Positions 7,210-13,843 of a stretch of DNA of 36,921 bases are shown here, piece by piece. The notes under the pieces were generated by a model. The model was not told where the DNA came from and did not search any database. It saw only the letters and a list, made by a program, of their open reading frames with translations. The translations under genes were made by a program, and so were the position numbers. Within the stretch, counting starts at the first letter, position 1, and each line of letters begins with the position of its first letter. Source of the stretch: JAVWIF01 sp036639635 (GTDB lineage Bacteria > Bacillota_I > Bacilli_A > Erysipelotrichales > Erysipelotrichaceae); the NCBI GenBank assembly GCA_036639635.1, contig JAVWIF010000015.1, forward strand, positions 1-36,921, written 5' to 3'.

Positions 7210-8237
7210 GATGAAATCACCTCCACTTTAACGCCATGCTTTTGTAAATAAGCAATTGCCTCATCAACTTGTTGTTCTTTTCCACTTAAAATAACAATTA
7301 AATCACCAAGTGGTGTATCTTTAATGATTTCAACATTTCCAAAGATAATGTTGGTATCCACATAAAACTCTCTTGATATTTCAGATATAAGAGCTTTACT
7401 TGTATTTACATCATCATAGTTTAGTTTAACAAGCTTTTGTCCTTTTTTTAGTTGTGTGATTGGACTATTTTCATTTACTAATTCATAAATACGTTGCATA
7501 TTACTCGTCGTTGCGATAAAGTCCTTACTCACTTGTTCTTGTGGTTTCATAAAGACATCTAAAATGCTACCTTCTTCTACTACGCTACCATTTTCCATTA
7601 CCGCTACACGATCACAAATTTCTTTAACCACACTCATTTCATGTGTTATTAAAACAATGGTTAAGTTTAGTTTTTCATTTACTTGTTTTAATAGTTTTAA
7701 AATACTTTTTGTTGTTTGTGGATCTAAAGCACTTGTTGCCTCATCACATAATAAGACTTCAGGATTATAGGCAAGTGCACGTGCAATCGCAACACGTTGT
7801 TTCTGTCCTCCACTTAATTGCGTTGGATAAGCATCTTTCTTATCTTCTAAATCAACAAGTTCTAATAATGATGATACTTTCTTATCTATCTCCTCTTTTG
7901 AACATTTATTATTTTTTAAAGGAAATGCTATGTTTTGATAGACTGTTCTACTTTGCATTAGGTTGAAGTGTTGGAAAATCATTCCTATTTTTTTTCTTAC
8001 TTCTCGTAATTCTTTATTTGAAAGTTGCATTAAATCCAAATCATTAAAGAATACAGAGCCTTGTGTTGGTCTTTCTAGTAAATTAATGCAACGTACTAGT
8101 GTAGACTTCCCTGCACCACTAAATCCAATAATACCAAATATTTCACCATTCTTAATTGTTAAATTTACATCATTGACAGCATGCACGTTTCCATTTGTTG
8201 TCGTAAATGTTTTACTTACATTTTTTAGTTGTATCAT
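7203..8237 (-). CDS. metN: Methionine ABC transporter ATPase MetN
   Basis: 344 residues. Walker A GFSGAGKST (38-46), signature LSGGQ (141-145) and Walker B with LLCDEATSALD (162-172) make it a complete ATPase. The last 70-80 residues form the NIL (ACT-like) domain that senses methionine and inhibits the importer when internal methionine is high. The frame can be extended to a TTG at 8249, but that codon lies inside the ribosome binding site TTGGAGG; ATG at 8237, 5 nt after GGAGG, is the start. First gene of the operon, directly downstream of a Met-type T-box. Confidence 0.97.
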   Translation of the reverse strand: MIQLKNVSKTFTTTNGNVHAVNDVNLTIKNGEIFGIIGFSGAGKSTLVRCINLLERPTQGSVFFNDLDLMQLSNKELREVRKKIGMIFQHFNLMQSRTVYQNIAFPLKNNKCSKEEIDKKVSSLLELVDLEDKKDAYPTQLSGGQKQRVAIARALAYNPEVLLCDEATSALDPQTTKSILKLLKQVNEKLNLTIVLITHEMSVVKEICDRVAVMENGSVVEEGSILDVFMKPQEQVSKDFIATTSNMQRIYELVNENSPITQLKKGQKLVKLNYDDVNTSKALISEISREFYVDTNIIFGNVEIIKDTPLGDLIVILSGKEQQVDEAIAYLQKHGVKVEVISSC

Positions 8238-8255
8238 AATTACCTCCAATTAAAC

Positions 8256-8287
8256 AAAAAAACTCTCCTCCATATAGGACGAAAGTT
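8256..8287 (-). terminator. T-box attenuator terminator before metN
   Basis: On the minus strand AACTTTCGTCC (8287-8277) pairs with GGAGGAGAGTT (8271-8261) with one mismatch and a 5-nt loop, followed by TTTTT. Its 5' arm is contiguous with the T-box element, the normal arrangement for terminator/antiterminator switching. Confidence 0.9.
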
Positions 8288-8528
8288 ATAATTCGTGTTA
8301 CCACCTAAGTTTATCTATTCTTCACAAAATAGACCTTATCAAGTACGCTTATTACTAAGTTATACTCTATCGCTTTAACGGGCGAACACGTCTTAATCTA
8401 ACAATAGCGTTTCGACTAAGCAACTCCAAGACCATTTTCAATAGGTATTTTCTTTATTCTCTTTCACCAAATGAGAACTCTCTAAGAAAGTTTTACTATT
8501 TACTCTTCTCTTCCATGCCTTTAATATG
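8256..8528 (-). promoter_or_regulatory. T-box leader, probably methionine tRNA-specific
   Basis: About 270 nt of leader RNA. On the minus strand stem I opens with AGAAGAGTA and carries the conserved TTAGAGAG and GGTGAAAGAG segments. The 3' side of stem I has TTGAAAATGGTCTTGG, where ATG (8435-8433) fits the specifier codon. The T-box core AGGTGGTAACACG is at 8306-8294; its TGGT would pair with ACCA at a tRNA 3' end, and A73 is right for tRNA-Met. A terminator follows. Uncharged tRNA-Met would stabilise the antiterminator and turn on metNIQ. The leader fills the 350-bp space between the yabN-like gene and metN. Confidence 0.92.
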
Positions 8529-8533
8529 GTTTT

Positions 8534-8562
8534 ATGTTACTTCATTTTTTTTGTTACGTCAA
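8534..8562 (-). promoter_or_regulatory. Promoter of the T-box-metNIQ operon
   Basis: On the minus strand TTGACG (8562-8557), 17 bp, TAACAT (8539-8534), about 7 nt before the expected leader 5' end. Confidence 0.75.
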
Positions 8563-8591
8563 TACCTATTTTTTCTTTTTTTAAAATATTT

Positions 8592-9272
8592 TTATTTTTC
8601 CATCTGATAGGATGAAAGTATTTCAGCACTTGCTGGTACAAATACAGTTGTTAAATTACTTAGTTCAAAACTACGATCAAGTTCATATAAATGCATCCAT
8701 TGTACTTGTTCTTGAGAACTTCCTGCACTTTTTACAATACAAACAGGATACTCATCATCAAACAATTCCATTAAATCTAGTTTTAAATCCGAAGCGCTTA
8801 ACTGATCAAATACTTGAGGAACAATTAAATTCACTCCTTTAACCACCTTATTTACATCAAATGATAAAGCATCCATAATCTGTAACCCATCAATAGGATC
8901 AATGTTTAAAGAAGCAAACATGCTATCCAAAAAACTTTGTCCGCCAACGATGACGGCGTTACTTTCACGCATTAATACTTTTACTGCATATTCAGCAACG
9001 CTAGGATGCCCTGGTACTGCATAGATAATATCACGCTTATTACTTGCTTCCTTCAACGTATTAATAATAACTTCATATACTTCTTCAAAGCTATCTTTAG
9101 CAACATAGACATCATCAAAAGAAGTATAAGGAATCTTTTTACGCTTTAAAAAGGATACCATCGGATGCTCTTGTGTACGCAAGTATAAAGGAAGTCCTTC
9201 TTCCAATTTTTTAATTACTCCATAAGGTATTTGATTTTCATCACTAGCTCCTAAACCAACAATATATAACAT
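8592..9272 (-). CDS. Stand-alone YabN-type SAM-dependent methylase domain
   Basis: 226 residues resembling the N-terminal tetrapyrrole methylase-like half of YabN. It has IVGLGASDENQIP at the N-terminus (the SAM-site glycine loop), the GLPLYLRTQEHP segment typical of YabN, YAVPGHPSVAEYAV near residue 105, and a dimerisation/SAM-binding C-terminal part. In YabN of Bacillus this domain is followed by a MazG nucleotide pyrophosphohydrolase domain, for a total near 490 residues. Here the frame stops at 226 and the next DNA is the metNIQ promoter, so no MazG part follows. The true methyl acceptor of the YabN N-domain is not known to me. No tetrapyrrole genes are nearby. Confidence 0.85.
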   Translation of the reverse strand: MLYIVGLGASDENQIPYGVIKKLEEGLPLYLRTQEHPMVSFLKRKKIPYTSFDDVYVAKDSFEEVYEVIINTLKEASNKRDIIYAVPGHPSVAEYAVKVLMRESNAVIVGGQSFLDSMFASLNIDPIDGLQIMDALSFDVNKVVKGVNLIVPQVFDQLSASDLKLDLMELFDDEYPVCIVKSAGSSQEQVQWMHLYELDRSFELSNLTTVFVPASAEILSSYQMEK

Positions 9273-9331
9273 AATAACACCACTTTCTGTCGTTCTCTTA
9301 TAGTACTATATTTTCTTTATCAAAACAAGGA

Positions 9332-9361
9332 AGAGGCGTAAGCTTTCTTGCTTACGCCTCT
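9332..9361 (-). terminator. Strong hairpin after the DUF4352-like gene, weak T tract
   Basis: AGAGGCGTAAGC (9332-9343) pairs perfectly with GCTTACGCCTCT (9350-9361) around TTTCTT. On the minus strand the tail is TTCCTTGTTTTG, T-rich but not a run, so it may be a leaky terminator or a 3' stabiliser. Confidence 0.6.
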
Positions 9362-9824
9362 AGTTTAATTTATATTTTAGTTTATAGGTTTTTCCTTCAC
9401 TTTCATCATCAAAATACTCAGTATACGTAAAGACCATCTTTTTTGCACTTGCTGAAATGATAAAAATTAAATTTCCTTTGATTTCTTCTTGAGGTTTCAA
9501 TGCATATTCATCAGCTAATTGATGTTCTACCCCAAAGTTGTTTTCTGGTTCAAAGGGGCCTTCATCATCAAAAGAAATCATAAAATCATCTTTATACATA
9601 TCTAATATTTCATTTGTAATATTTTTAATACGAACATGTAACACTAAAAATTGTGCACCATCATCTACAATAAAGTCTTTTAATTCTTTCCCAGCCAATT
9701 CAATATTAGCTAGTTTACAAGTAAAAAAAAGTGTTTGAAATTCATTTTTCATTGCTTGATTTGGGCAATAATCCTGTGTTAATAAGACTTTGTGTTTATC
9801 ATGTTCAAATTGTAATATTTCCAT
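9360..9824 (-). CDS. Small cytoplasmic DUF4352-like beta-sandwich protein
   Basis: 154 residues, acidic, with no signal peptide or membrane helix. The centre (about residues 55-110) has the pattern of DUF4352/telokin-like domains: GAQFLVLHVRIKNITNE, then MISFDDEGPFEPENNF, then KGNLIFIIS. That domain is usually extracellular and lipid-anchored, so an unanchored copy is slightly unusual. Function unknown. The frame extends to a GTG at 9833, but that GTG lies inside the AGAGGTG ribosome binding site; ATG at 9824 is chosen. It is 60 nt downstream of the amidohydrolase-like gene and probably cotranscribed. Confidence 0.7.
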   Translation of the reverse strand: MEILQFEHDKHKVLLTQDYCPNQAMKNEFQTLFFTCKLANIELAGKELKDFIVDDGAQFLVLHVRIKNITNEILDMYKDDFMISFDDEGPFEPENNFGVEHQLADEYALKPQEEIKGNLIFIISASAKKMVFTYTEYFDDESEGKTYKLKYKLN

Positions 9825-9884
9825 TATCTTCACCTCTTATACATATTATATGATAAGTGGTATAAAACTTGTCGAATCATGCTA

Positions 9885-10628
9885 TTAAACAAGTAAATTT
9901 GGATAAATACGTACGCCTTTATGAATGATTTGTGATATTTGATGCTGGTTCATGCTATAAAAGAAGGTATGAATATCACATACTGAAAGCACTAAGATAT
10001 TCGCAATATTCCCTTTTTTCAAGACTCCTTGTTGCGTTAATCCTAAGCGTTTTGCAGGATTTAGTGTTAATGCCTCTAATAAAGTAAGTGCACTTATTTC
10101 TTCTTTTAGTGCTAACATTTGGGCAGCTAACATTTGGTTTTGCATAGAAACATGAGCATCTTGACAACTAATACAAAAAGATTTTGGGATGCTTCCTTTT
10201 TCAAGTTTCATCGTTGCTAAAGCATAAACAATTGGTATTGTTTCATCTTCTTCTCTTTTTTCAAGTATTTCATAATGATAGTTTTTATGTAATAGCTTAT
10301 TTATGTTTCCATGACGCACATGAATACTTAAAGTCCCCGTGTGCATATAATTCATATAAAACTCATTTTTAGCAAGCGTACTTCTCAACGAACGTGATAA
10401 TGTAGCATCAGGTTCAATAAAAGAAGGTATTGCAATATGGTTTCTAGCATCTAAAATGCGCGTGTCCTTATCCACATAAGAACTAAAATCACCACAGCTA
10501 CAAGTTAAAATAATATCATGATGAATCGCAATAAAAGCACAAGTAAGTACAAGGCTTTTGCCTTGTACTCGTTCATTTGTATAGATTTTTTCAATGTTTT
10601 TAATTAATAACGTTGCTTTTTGTTCCAC
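9885..10628 (-). CDS. Shortened amidohydrolase-family relative (imidazolonepropionase-like)
   Basis: 247 residues. The N-terminus (LLIKNIEKIY and DARNHIAIPSFIEPD near 60-74) and the C-terminus (LTLLEALTLNPAKRLGL near 180-196, then GNIANILVL) have the order seen in imidazolonepropionase HutI and related amidohydrolases. The HxH metal motif that should follow the early proline-glycine (as in PGFVDPHTH) is replaced by IEPDAT, and the central barrel that carries the other metal ligands is much reduced: the protein is about 60% of normal length. It is therefore unlikely to be an active hydrolase of the usual kind. The frame is open with a GTG start and a good GAGGTG, so it is expressed rather than plainly broken. 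No hut genes are nearby. Confidence 0.65.
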   Translation of the reverse strand: MEQKATLLIKNIEKIYTNERVQGKSLVLTCAFIAIHHDIILTCSCGDFSSYVDKDTRILDARNHIAIPSFIEPDATLSRSLRSTLAKNEFYMNYMHTGTLSIHVRHGNINKLLHKNYHYEILEKREEDETIPIVYALATMKLEKGSIPKSFCISCQDAHVSMQNQMLAAQMLALKEEISALTLLEALTLNPAKRLGLTQQGVLKKGNIANILVLSVCDIHTFFYSMNQHQISQIIHKGVRIYPNLLV

Positions 10629-10693
10629 AGCAATTCACCTCATGCGTCTTCTTCTATTATAATGCAAAACGAATCAAAATGGAAATGAAATTA

Positions 10694-10702
10694 TGATATA
10701 AT
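10694..10702 (+). promoter_or_regulatory. Extended -10 promoter of the hydrolase gene
   Basis: TGATATAAT (10694-10702) is a TGn-TATAAT element about 25 bp before the chosen start; no clear -35. Confidence 0.5.
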
Positions 10703-10726
10703 AGGATTACGAAAGGAATGATTTTA

Positions 10727-11545
10727 ATGTTTGAATGGCTAAAGCAAAGATTTAAACCTGTTGATGTAGTAGAAGACTTTGTCCCATTACCTCCCATTAT
10801 TATAACGATTCACGGTTATGGTAGAAGAAGAAAGCATGAATTTGATAACTTTGTTTTATGGGGTAAAAAAGATGGTTTTGAAATCATTACGTTCGATATG
10901 TATGATTTATTTGATGAAAATGACAATAACTGGATGCATTGGGTAGCACGCGCCAAAGAAAAAGTAGATGCCTATAAAAATAGCAATCGTGATATTTATT
11001 TAGTCGGTTTTTCAATGGGAGGAGTCATTGCCTCTTATTTAGCAAGTGTTTGTGATGTAAAAAAATTAGTTTTACTTGCTCCTGCCTTTAGTTACGTTAA
11101 TATGGATATGATTACCGGTGCCATCACAAAAACAGCAGTTAACTTATGGTCAGCAGATAGAAAAGATAAAGATGAAATCGTGCTTCCTGCTAGTTTTTAT
11201 GCTGCTTTTAGCGATACGATAAAAAATTTAAAGAAATATATTAGTGAGGTCACTTGTCCTGTATTGCTGTTACATGGTGATGAAGATGAAGTTATTTCAT
11301 TAAAGAGTTCAACACATGCTTTTGCGAAGATTCCTCATAACAAGAAACGCTTAATCATTCTGCATGAAGGACACCATCGCTTATTTATGGATGAAGGAGT
11401 AAATTGGGAATGTTACCAAACCATTAAACTTTTTCTTACAAATGTTCTATTACCTGATTACGAAATTGAACAATGTAAAGATGTCATGGATGATTTAGTG
11501 AAACAAAAACGTTTATTAGAACAACAAAAAAGAACATCTCAGTAA
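10727..11545 (+). CDS. Alpha/beta-hydrolase (lysophospholipase/carboxylesterase type)
   Basis: 272 residues with a complete catalytic triad: nucleophile in GFSMGG (Ser 96), acid in HGDEDEV (Asp 185 or 187) and His in EGHHRLF (216/217). The oxyanion-side motif IHGYG lies near 28. There is no signal peptide, so it acts inside the cell; the substrate is not evident and could be an acyl ester, a monoglyceride or a small peptide ester. ATG at 10718 is possible but touches the AAAGGA site; ATG at 10727, 10 nt after it, is preferred. A Lys/Gln-rich C-terminal tail ends in a bidirectional terminator. Confidence 0.85.
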   Translation: MFEWLKQRFKPVDVVEDFVPLPPIIITIHGYGRRRKHEFDNFVLWGKKDGFEIITFDMYDLFDENDNNWMHWVARAKEKVDAYKNSNRDIYLVGFSMGGVIASYLASVCDVKKLVLLAPAFSYVNMDMITGAITKTAVNLWSADRKDKDEIVLPASFYAAFSDTIKNLKKYISEVTCPVLLLHGDEDEVISLKSSTHAFAKIPHNKKRLIILHEGHHRLFMDEGVNWECYQTIKLFLTNVLLPDYEIEQCKDVMDDLVKQKRLLEQQKRTSQ

Positions 11546-11556
11546 TGTTCTTTTTT
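11530..11556. terminator. Bidirectional terminator between hydrolase gene and pncB
   Basis: AAGAACAT (11530-11537) and ATGTTCTT (11545-11552), loop CTCAGTA. T runs are present on both strands, so it can serve both convergent genes. The pncB side is about 70 nt from its stop. Confidence 0.8.
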
Positions 11557-11628
11557 ACTAGATTCTATATTTCTACAATAAAATTAAGGCTTCCATAGTA
11601 AGTGGGCATATCTTTTTATAAATCATTT

Positions 11629-13107
11629 TCAGACATGCTTTACATCTTCCAACATTTTAGTTTTCAAATCCATTAATTTTTTACTCAAATCCACATAATA
11701 GGTTTGAGGATACTCAAAACGTAAGACTTCATCCCACATATGTGTAAATTCTTCTTCACTATGTGCACGTATTTGTTCAAGATTTGGTACATCATAAACA
11801 AGTTGTCCATTGATAAAGATAGGTACTAAAAGATCAACTAAACGATAGCTTCCTTGCGCAATTGTTTTATTCTTCCAACTATTCATATGATGGTAGATTA
11901 CCAAGTCTTTATGTGTATCTAATTCTTCTCCATGAATACTCATAAGGTCGCCTAACGCCTTGCCACTCTCTATATCATAAATACGATATAAGTCTTTATA
12001 TCCGGGATTCGTTATTTTTTCAACATTTTCACTAACTTTAATCTTTGGTATCATGGTCTCGTTTTCAAAAACTGAACTCATTTTATAAACGCCACCAAAA
12101 ACTGGTGTCGATTTACTACAAACAAGGTTTTCTCCAACTCCCATACTGTTTATTTGAGCGCCTTGTTGAATTAATGATTGAATTAGGTATTCATCCAAAC
12201 TATTTGAAACTACAATATTACAGTCTTGCATGTCTGCTTTATCTAAAGCAAGTCTAATCTTTTTTGATAAGTATGCCATATCTCCGCTATCAATACGTAC
12301 GCCTTGTAATCGATATCCATTGGGTTCTAAATATTCTTTTGCTACCTTTATAGCATTGACAAGACCACTCTTTAACGTATTGTAAGTATCTAATAAAACC
12401 GTACAACTATCTGGATATGTTTTCGCATACGCTAAGAAAGATTCATATTCACTATCAAATGATTGTACAAAAGAATGTGCCATTGTCCCTAAAACCGGCA
12501 TTCCAAACTTTTCACCCGCATAGGTAGTTGCCGTTCCTGCAACTCCTCCTATATACGCCGCTCTAGCACCATAATTAGCAGCATCAAAGTTGTGTGCACG
12601 TCGTGCTCCAAATTCCATAATAGCACGTCCATCTGCAGCTTTCACAATACGACGTGCTTTTGTAGCAATTAAGGTTTGATGATTGATACATAACAACATT
12701 GCCGTTTCAATAATTTGTGCATCAATAATATTAGCTTTTACACGAATGAGTGGTTCATAAGGAAATACTGGTGTTCCTTCCTTAATCGCATAAATATCTC
12801 CTTTAAAGATAAAGTGTCTTAAATAGTCTAAAAACTCATCTGAAAATTTATCTAAAGAACGTAAATAAGCAATGTCATGATCATTAAAGTGTAAGTTTTG
12901 AATATAGCCAATCACTTCTTCTAATCCCGCAAAAACCGCAAATCCACCACCATCTGGATTCTGACGATAAAATAAATCAAAGGTAACAATTCGATCCTTA
13001 TTTTCAGAATTAAAATAACATTGACTCATTGTCAATTCATAAAAATCCATTACCAAACTTAAGTTTCGTTCATCTCTAAAATCATACTTATAATCTAATC
13101 CTTCCAT
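11629..13107 (-). CDS. pncB: Nicotinate phosphoribosyltransferase
   Basis: 492 residues, the longer Gram-positive form of PncB. It joins nicotinate and PRPP, with ATP hydrolysis, to make nicotinate mononucleotide, the entry of the Preiss-Handler salvage route to NAD. Marks include the N-terminal MDFYELTMSQCYF, EFGARRAHN near residue 165, and GTMAHSFVQSF near 208 with the histidine expected to be phosphorylated. Further on are LDTYNTLKSG and GVRIDSGDMAYLS, which bind PRPP. It starts 5 nt after the pncA stop, so the two form an operon that turns nicotinamide into NaMN. Confidence 0.97.
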   Translation of the reverse strand: MEGLDYKYDFRDERNLSLVMDFYELTMSQCYFNSENKDRIVTFDLFYRQNPDGGGFAVFAGLEEVIGYIQNLHFNDHDIAYLRSLDKFSDEFLDYLRHFIFKGDIYAIKEGTPVFPYEPLIRVKANIIDAQIIETAMLLCINHQTLIATKARRIVKAADGRAIMEFGARRAHNFDAANYGARAAYIGGVAGTATTYAGEKFGMPVLGTMAHSFVQSFDSEYESFLAYAKTYPDSCTVLLDTYNTLKSGLVNAIKVAKEYLEPNGYRLQGVRIDSGDMAYLSKKIRLALDKADMQDCNIVVSNSLDEYLIQSLIQQGAQINSMGVGENLVCSKSTPVFGGVYKMSSVFENETMIPKIKVSENVEKITNPGYKDLYRIYDIESGKALGDLMSIHGEELDTHKDLVIYHHMNSWKNKTIAQGSYRLVDLLVPIFINGQLVYDVPNLEQIRAHSEEEFTHMWDEVLRFEYPQTYYVDLSKKLMDLKTKMLEDVKHV

Positions 13108-13112
13108 CCTCT

Positions 13113-13736
13113 TTATCCCTTCTGAATGTGGGTTACGATAGTAATACCGTTACTCTCCATATTCTTTATGCTATATTCGTTATGTTCCATAGCATCATGT
13201 ACTCCCTCAATATGAAACGTTTCAATACAATCAATTGGAATAATAATGCGTTTACTAGTCTCATTATGCTCATTCAACCAAGCATTTAAACACAAAGCAA
13301 ACTGTAGTATACATATATCACTACAACATCCCATTATAATAATATCTTCATATGCATCTATACGTTGGGTTAAAAACGTTTGAAAATCTGGAGAAGTAAA
13401 AGTATTGGTACTATTCTTATGCATGACTTCATAAGCATATTTTTTTAATTCTGGTAGTATTTCGCTTTCCTTAGTTCCTATAACACAATGACTTGGATAG
13501 GAATTAAACTCTCTTGTTTTAGGTGGATGAGAATCTGCCACAAAGATAACACGTGCATCCTCTTCTTCAAGTACTTTCAAAATCGAAGGTGTCACGCTTT
13601 GAATTGCTTGATCATGAAGCGCACCAACATTAACAAAACCTTCAATCATATCTACTACAAATAGAATTGGTTTATGAATTGCTTGCTTTAAAATTGGATC
13701 ATAATGTTCTAAGAAATGTTCACTTACTCTAGCCAT
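13113..13736 (-). CDS. pncA: Nicotinamidase (isochorismatase-like hydrolase)
   Basis: 207 residues of the cysteine hydrolase superfamily. The catalytic triad is visible: Asp 29 in VVDMIEGF, Lys 107 in MHKNSTNTF and Cys 142 in CCSDICI. The metal-binding DxH plus distal His of nicotinamidases is also there (Asp 68, His 70, His 83), which separates it from plain isochorismatases. It hydrolyses nicotinamide to nicotinate, the substrate of the next gene product. AAAAGGAG precedes the ATG, and a TTTAAA/TATAAT promoter lies about 35 bp upstream. Confidence 0.92.
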   Translation of the reverse strand: MARVSEHFLEHYDPILKQAIHKPILFVVDMIEGFVNVGALHDQAIQSVTPSILKVLEEEDARVIFVADSHPPKTREFNSYPSHCVIGTKESEILPELKKYAYEVMHKNSTNTFTSPDFQTFLTQRIDAYEDIIIMGCCSDICILQFALCLNAWLNEHNETSKRIIIPIDCIETFHIEGVHDAMEHNEYSIKNMESNGITIVTHIQKG

Positions 13737-13768
13737 AGGGTTCTCCTTTTTTAAATGGTTACTTATTC

Positions 13769-13797
13769 ATTATAATCTTTTTTTACCTTTTTTTAAA
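13769..13797 (-). promoter_or_regulatory. Promoter of pncA-pncB
   Basis: On the minus strand TTTAAA (13797-13792), 17 bp, TATAAT (13774-13769). Confidence 0.55.
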
Positions 13798-13799
13798 CC

Positions 13800-13825
13800 A
13801 GAAGTAGTGATTTCTCACTACTTCT
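13800..13825. other. Perfect 11-bp hairpin between feoB and pncA
   Basis: AGAAGTAGTGA (13800-13810), loop TTTC, TCACTACTTCT (13815-13825). It lies 18 nt after the feoB stop and just upstream of the pncA -35. Neither strand has a T run after it, so it is not a standard intrinsic terminator, although its place suggests a 3' end or stabiliser for feo mRNA. Confidence 0.6.
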
Positions 13826-13843
13826 CCTCATGAATTAGGATAT

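Noticed and set aside
7643..7966. 107-residue open frame on the plus strand inside metN
   Set aside because: It lies wholly opposite metN, which has all ABC ATPase motifs; its translation is low-complexity with no recognisable domain and it has no separate promoter.
11600..11634. Separate terminator right after pncB
   Set aside because: An imperfect GCATGTCT/AGATATGC stem has a 17-nt loop and no T tract; the bidirectional hairpin at 11530-11556 is a better candidate.
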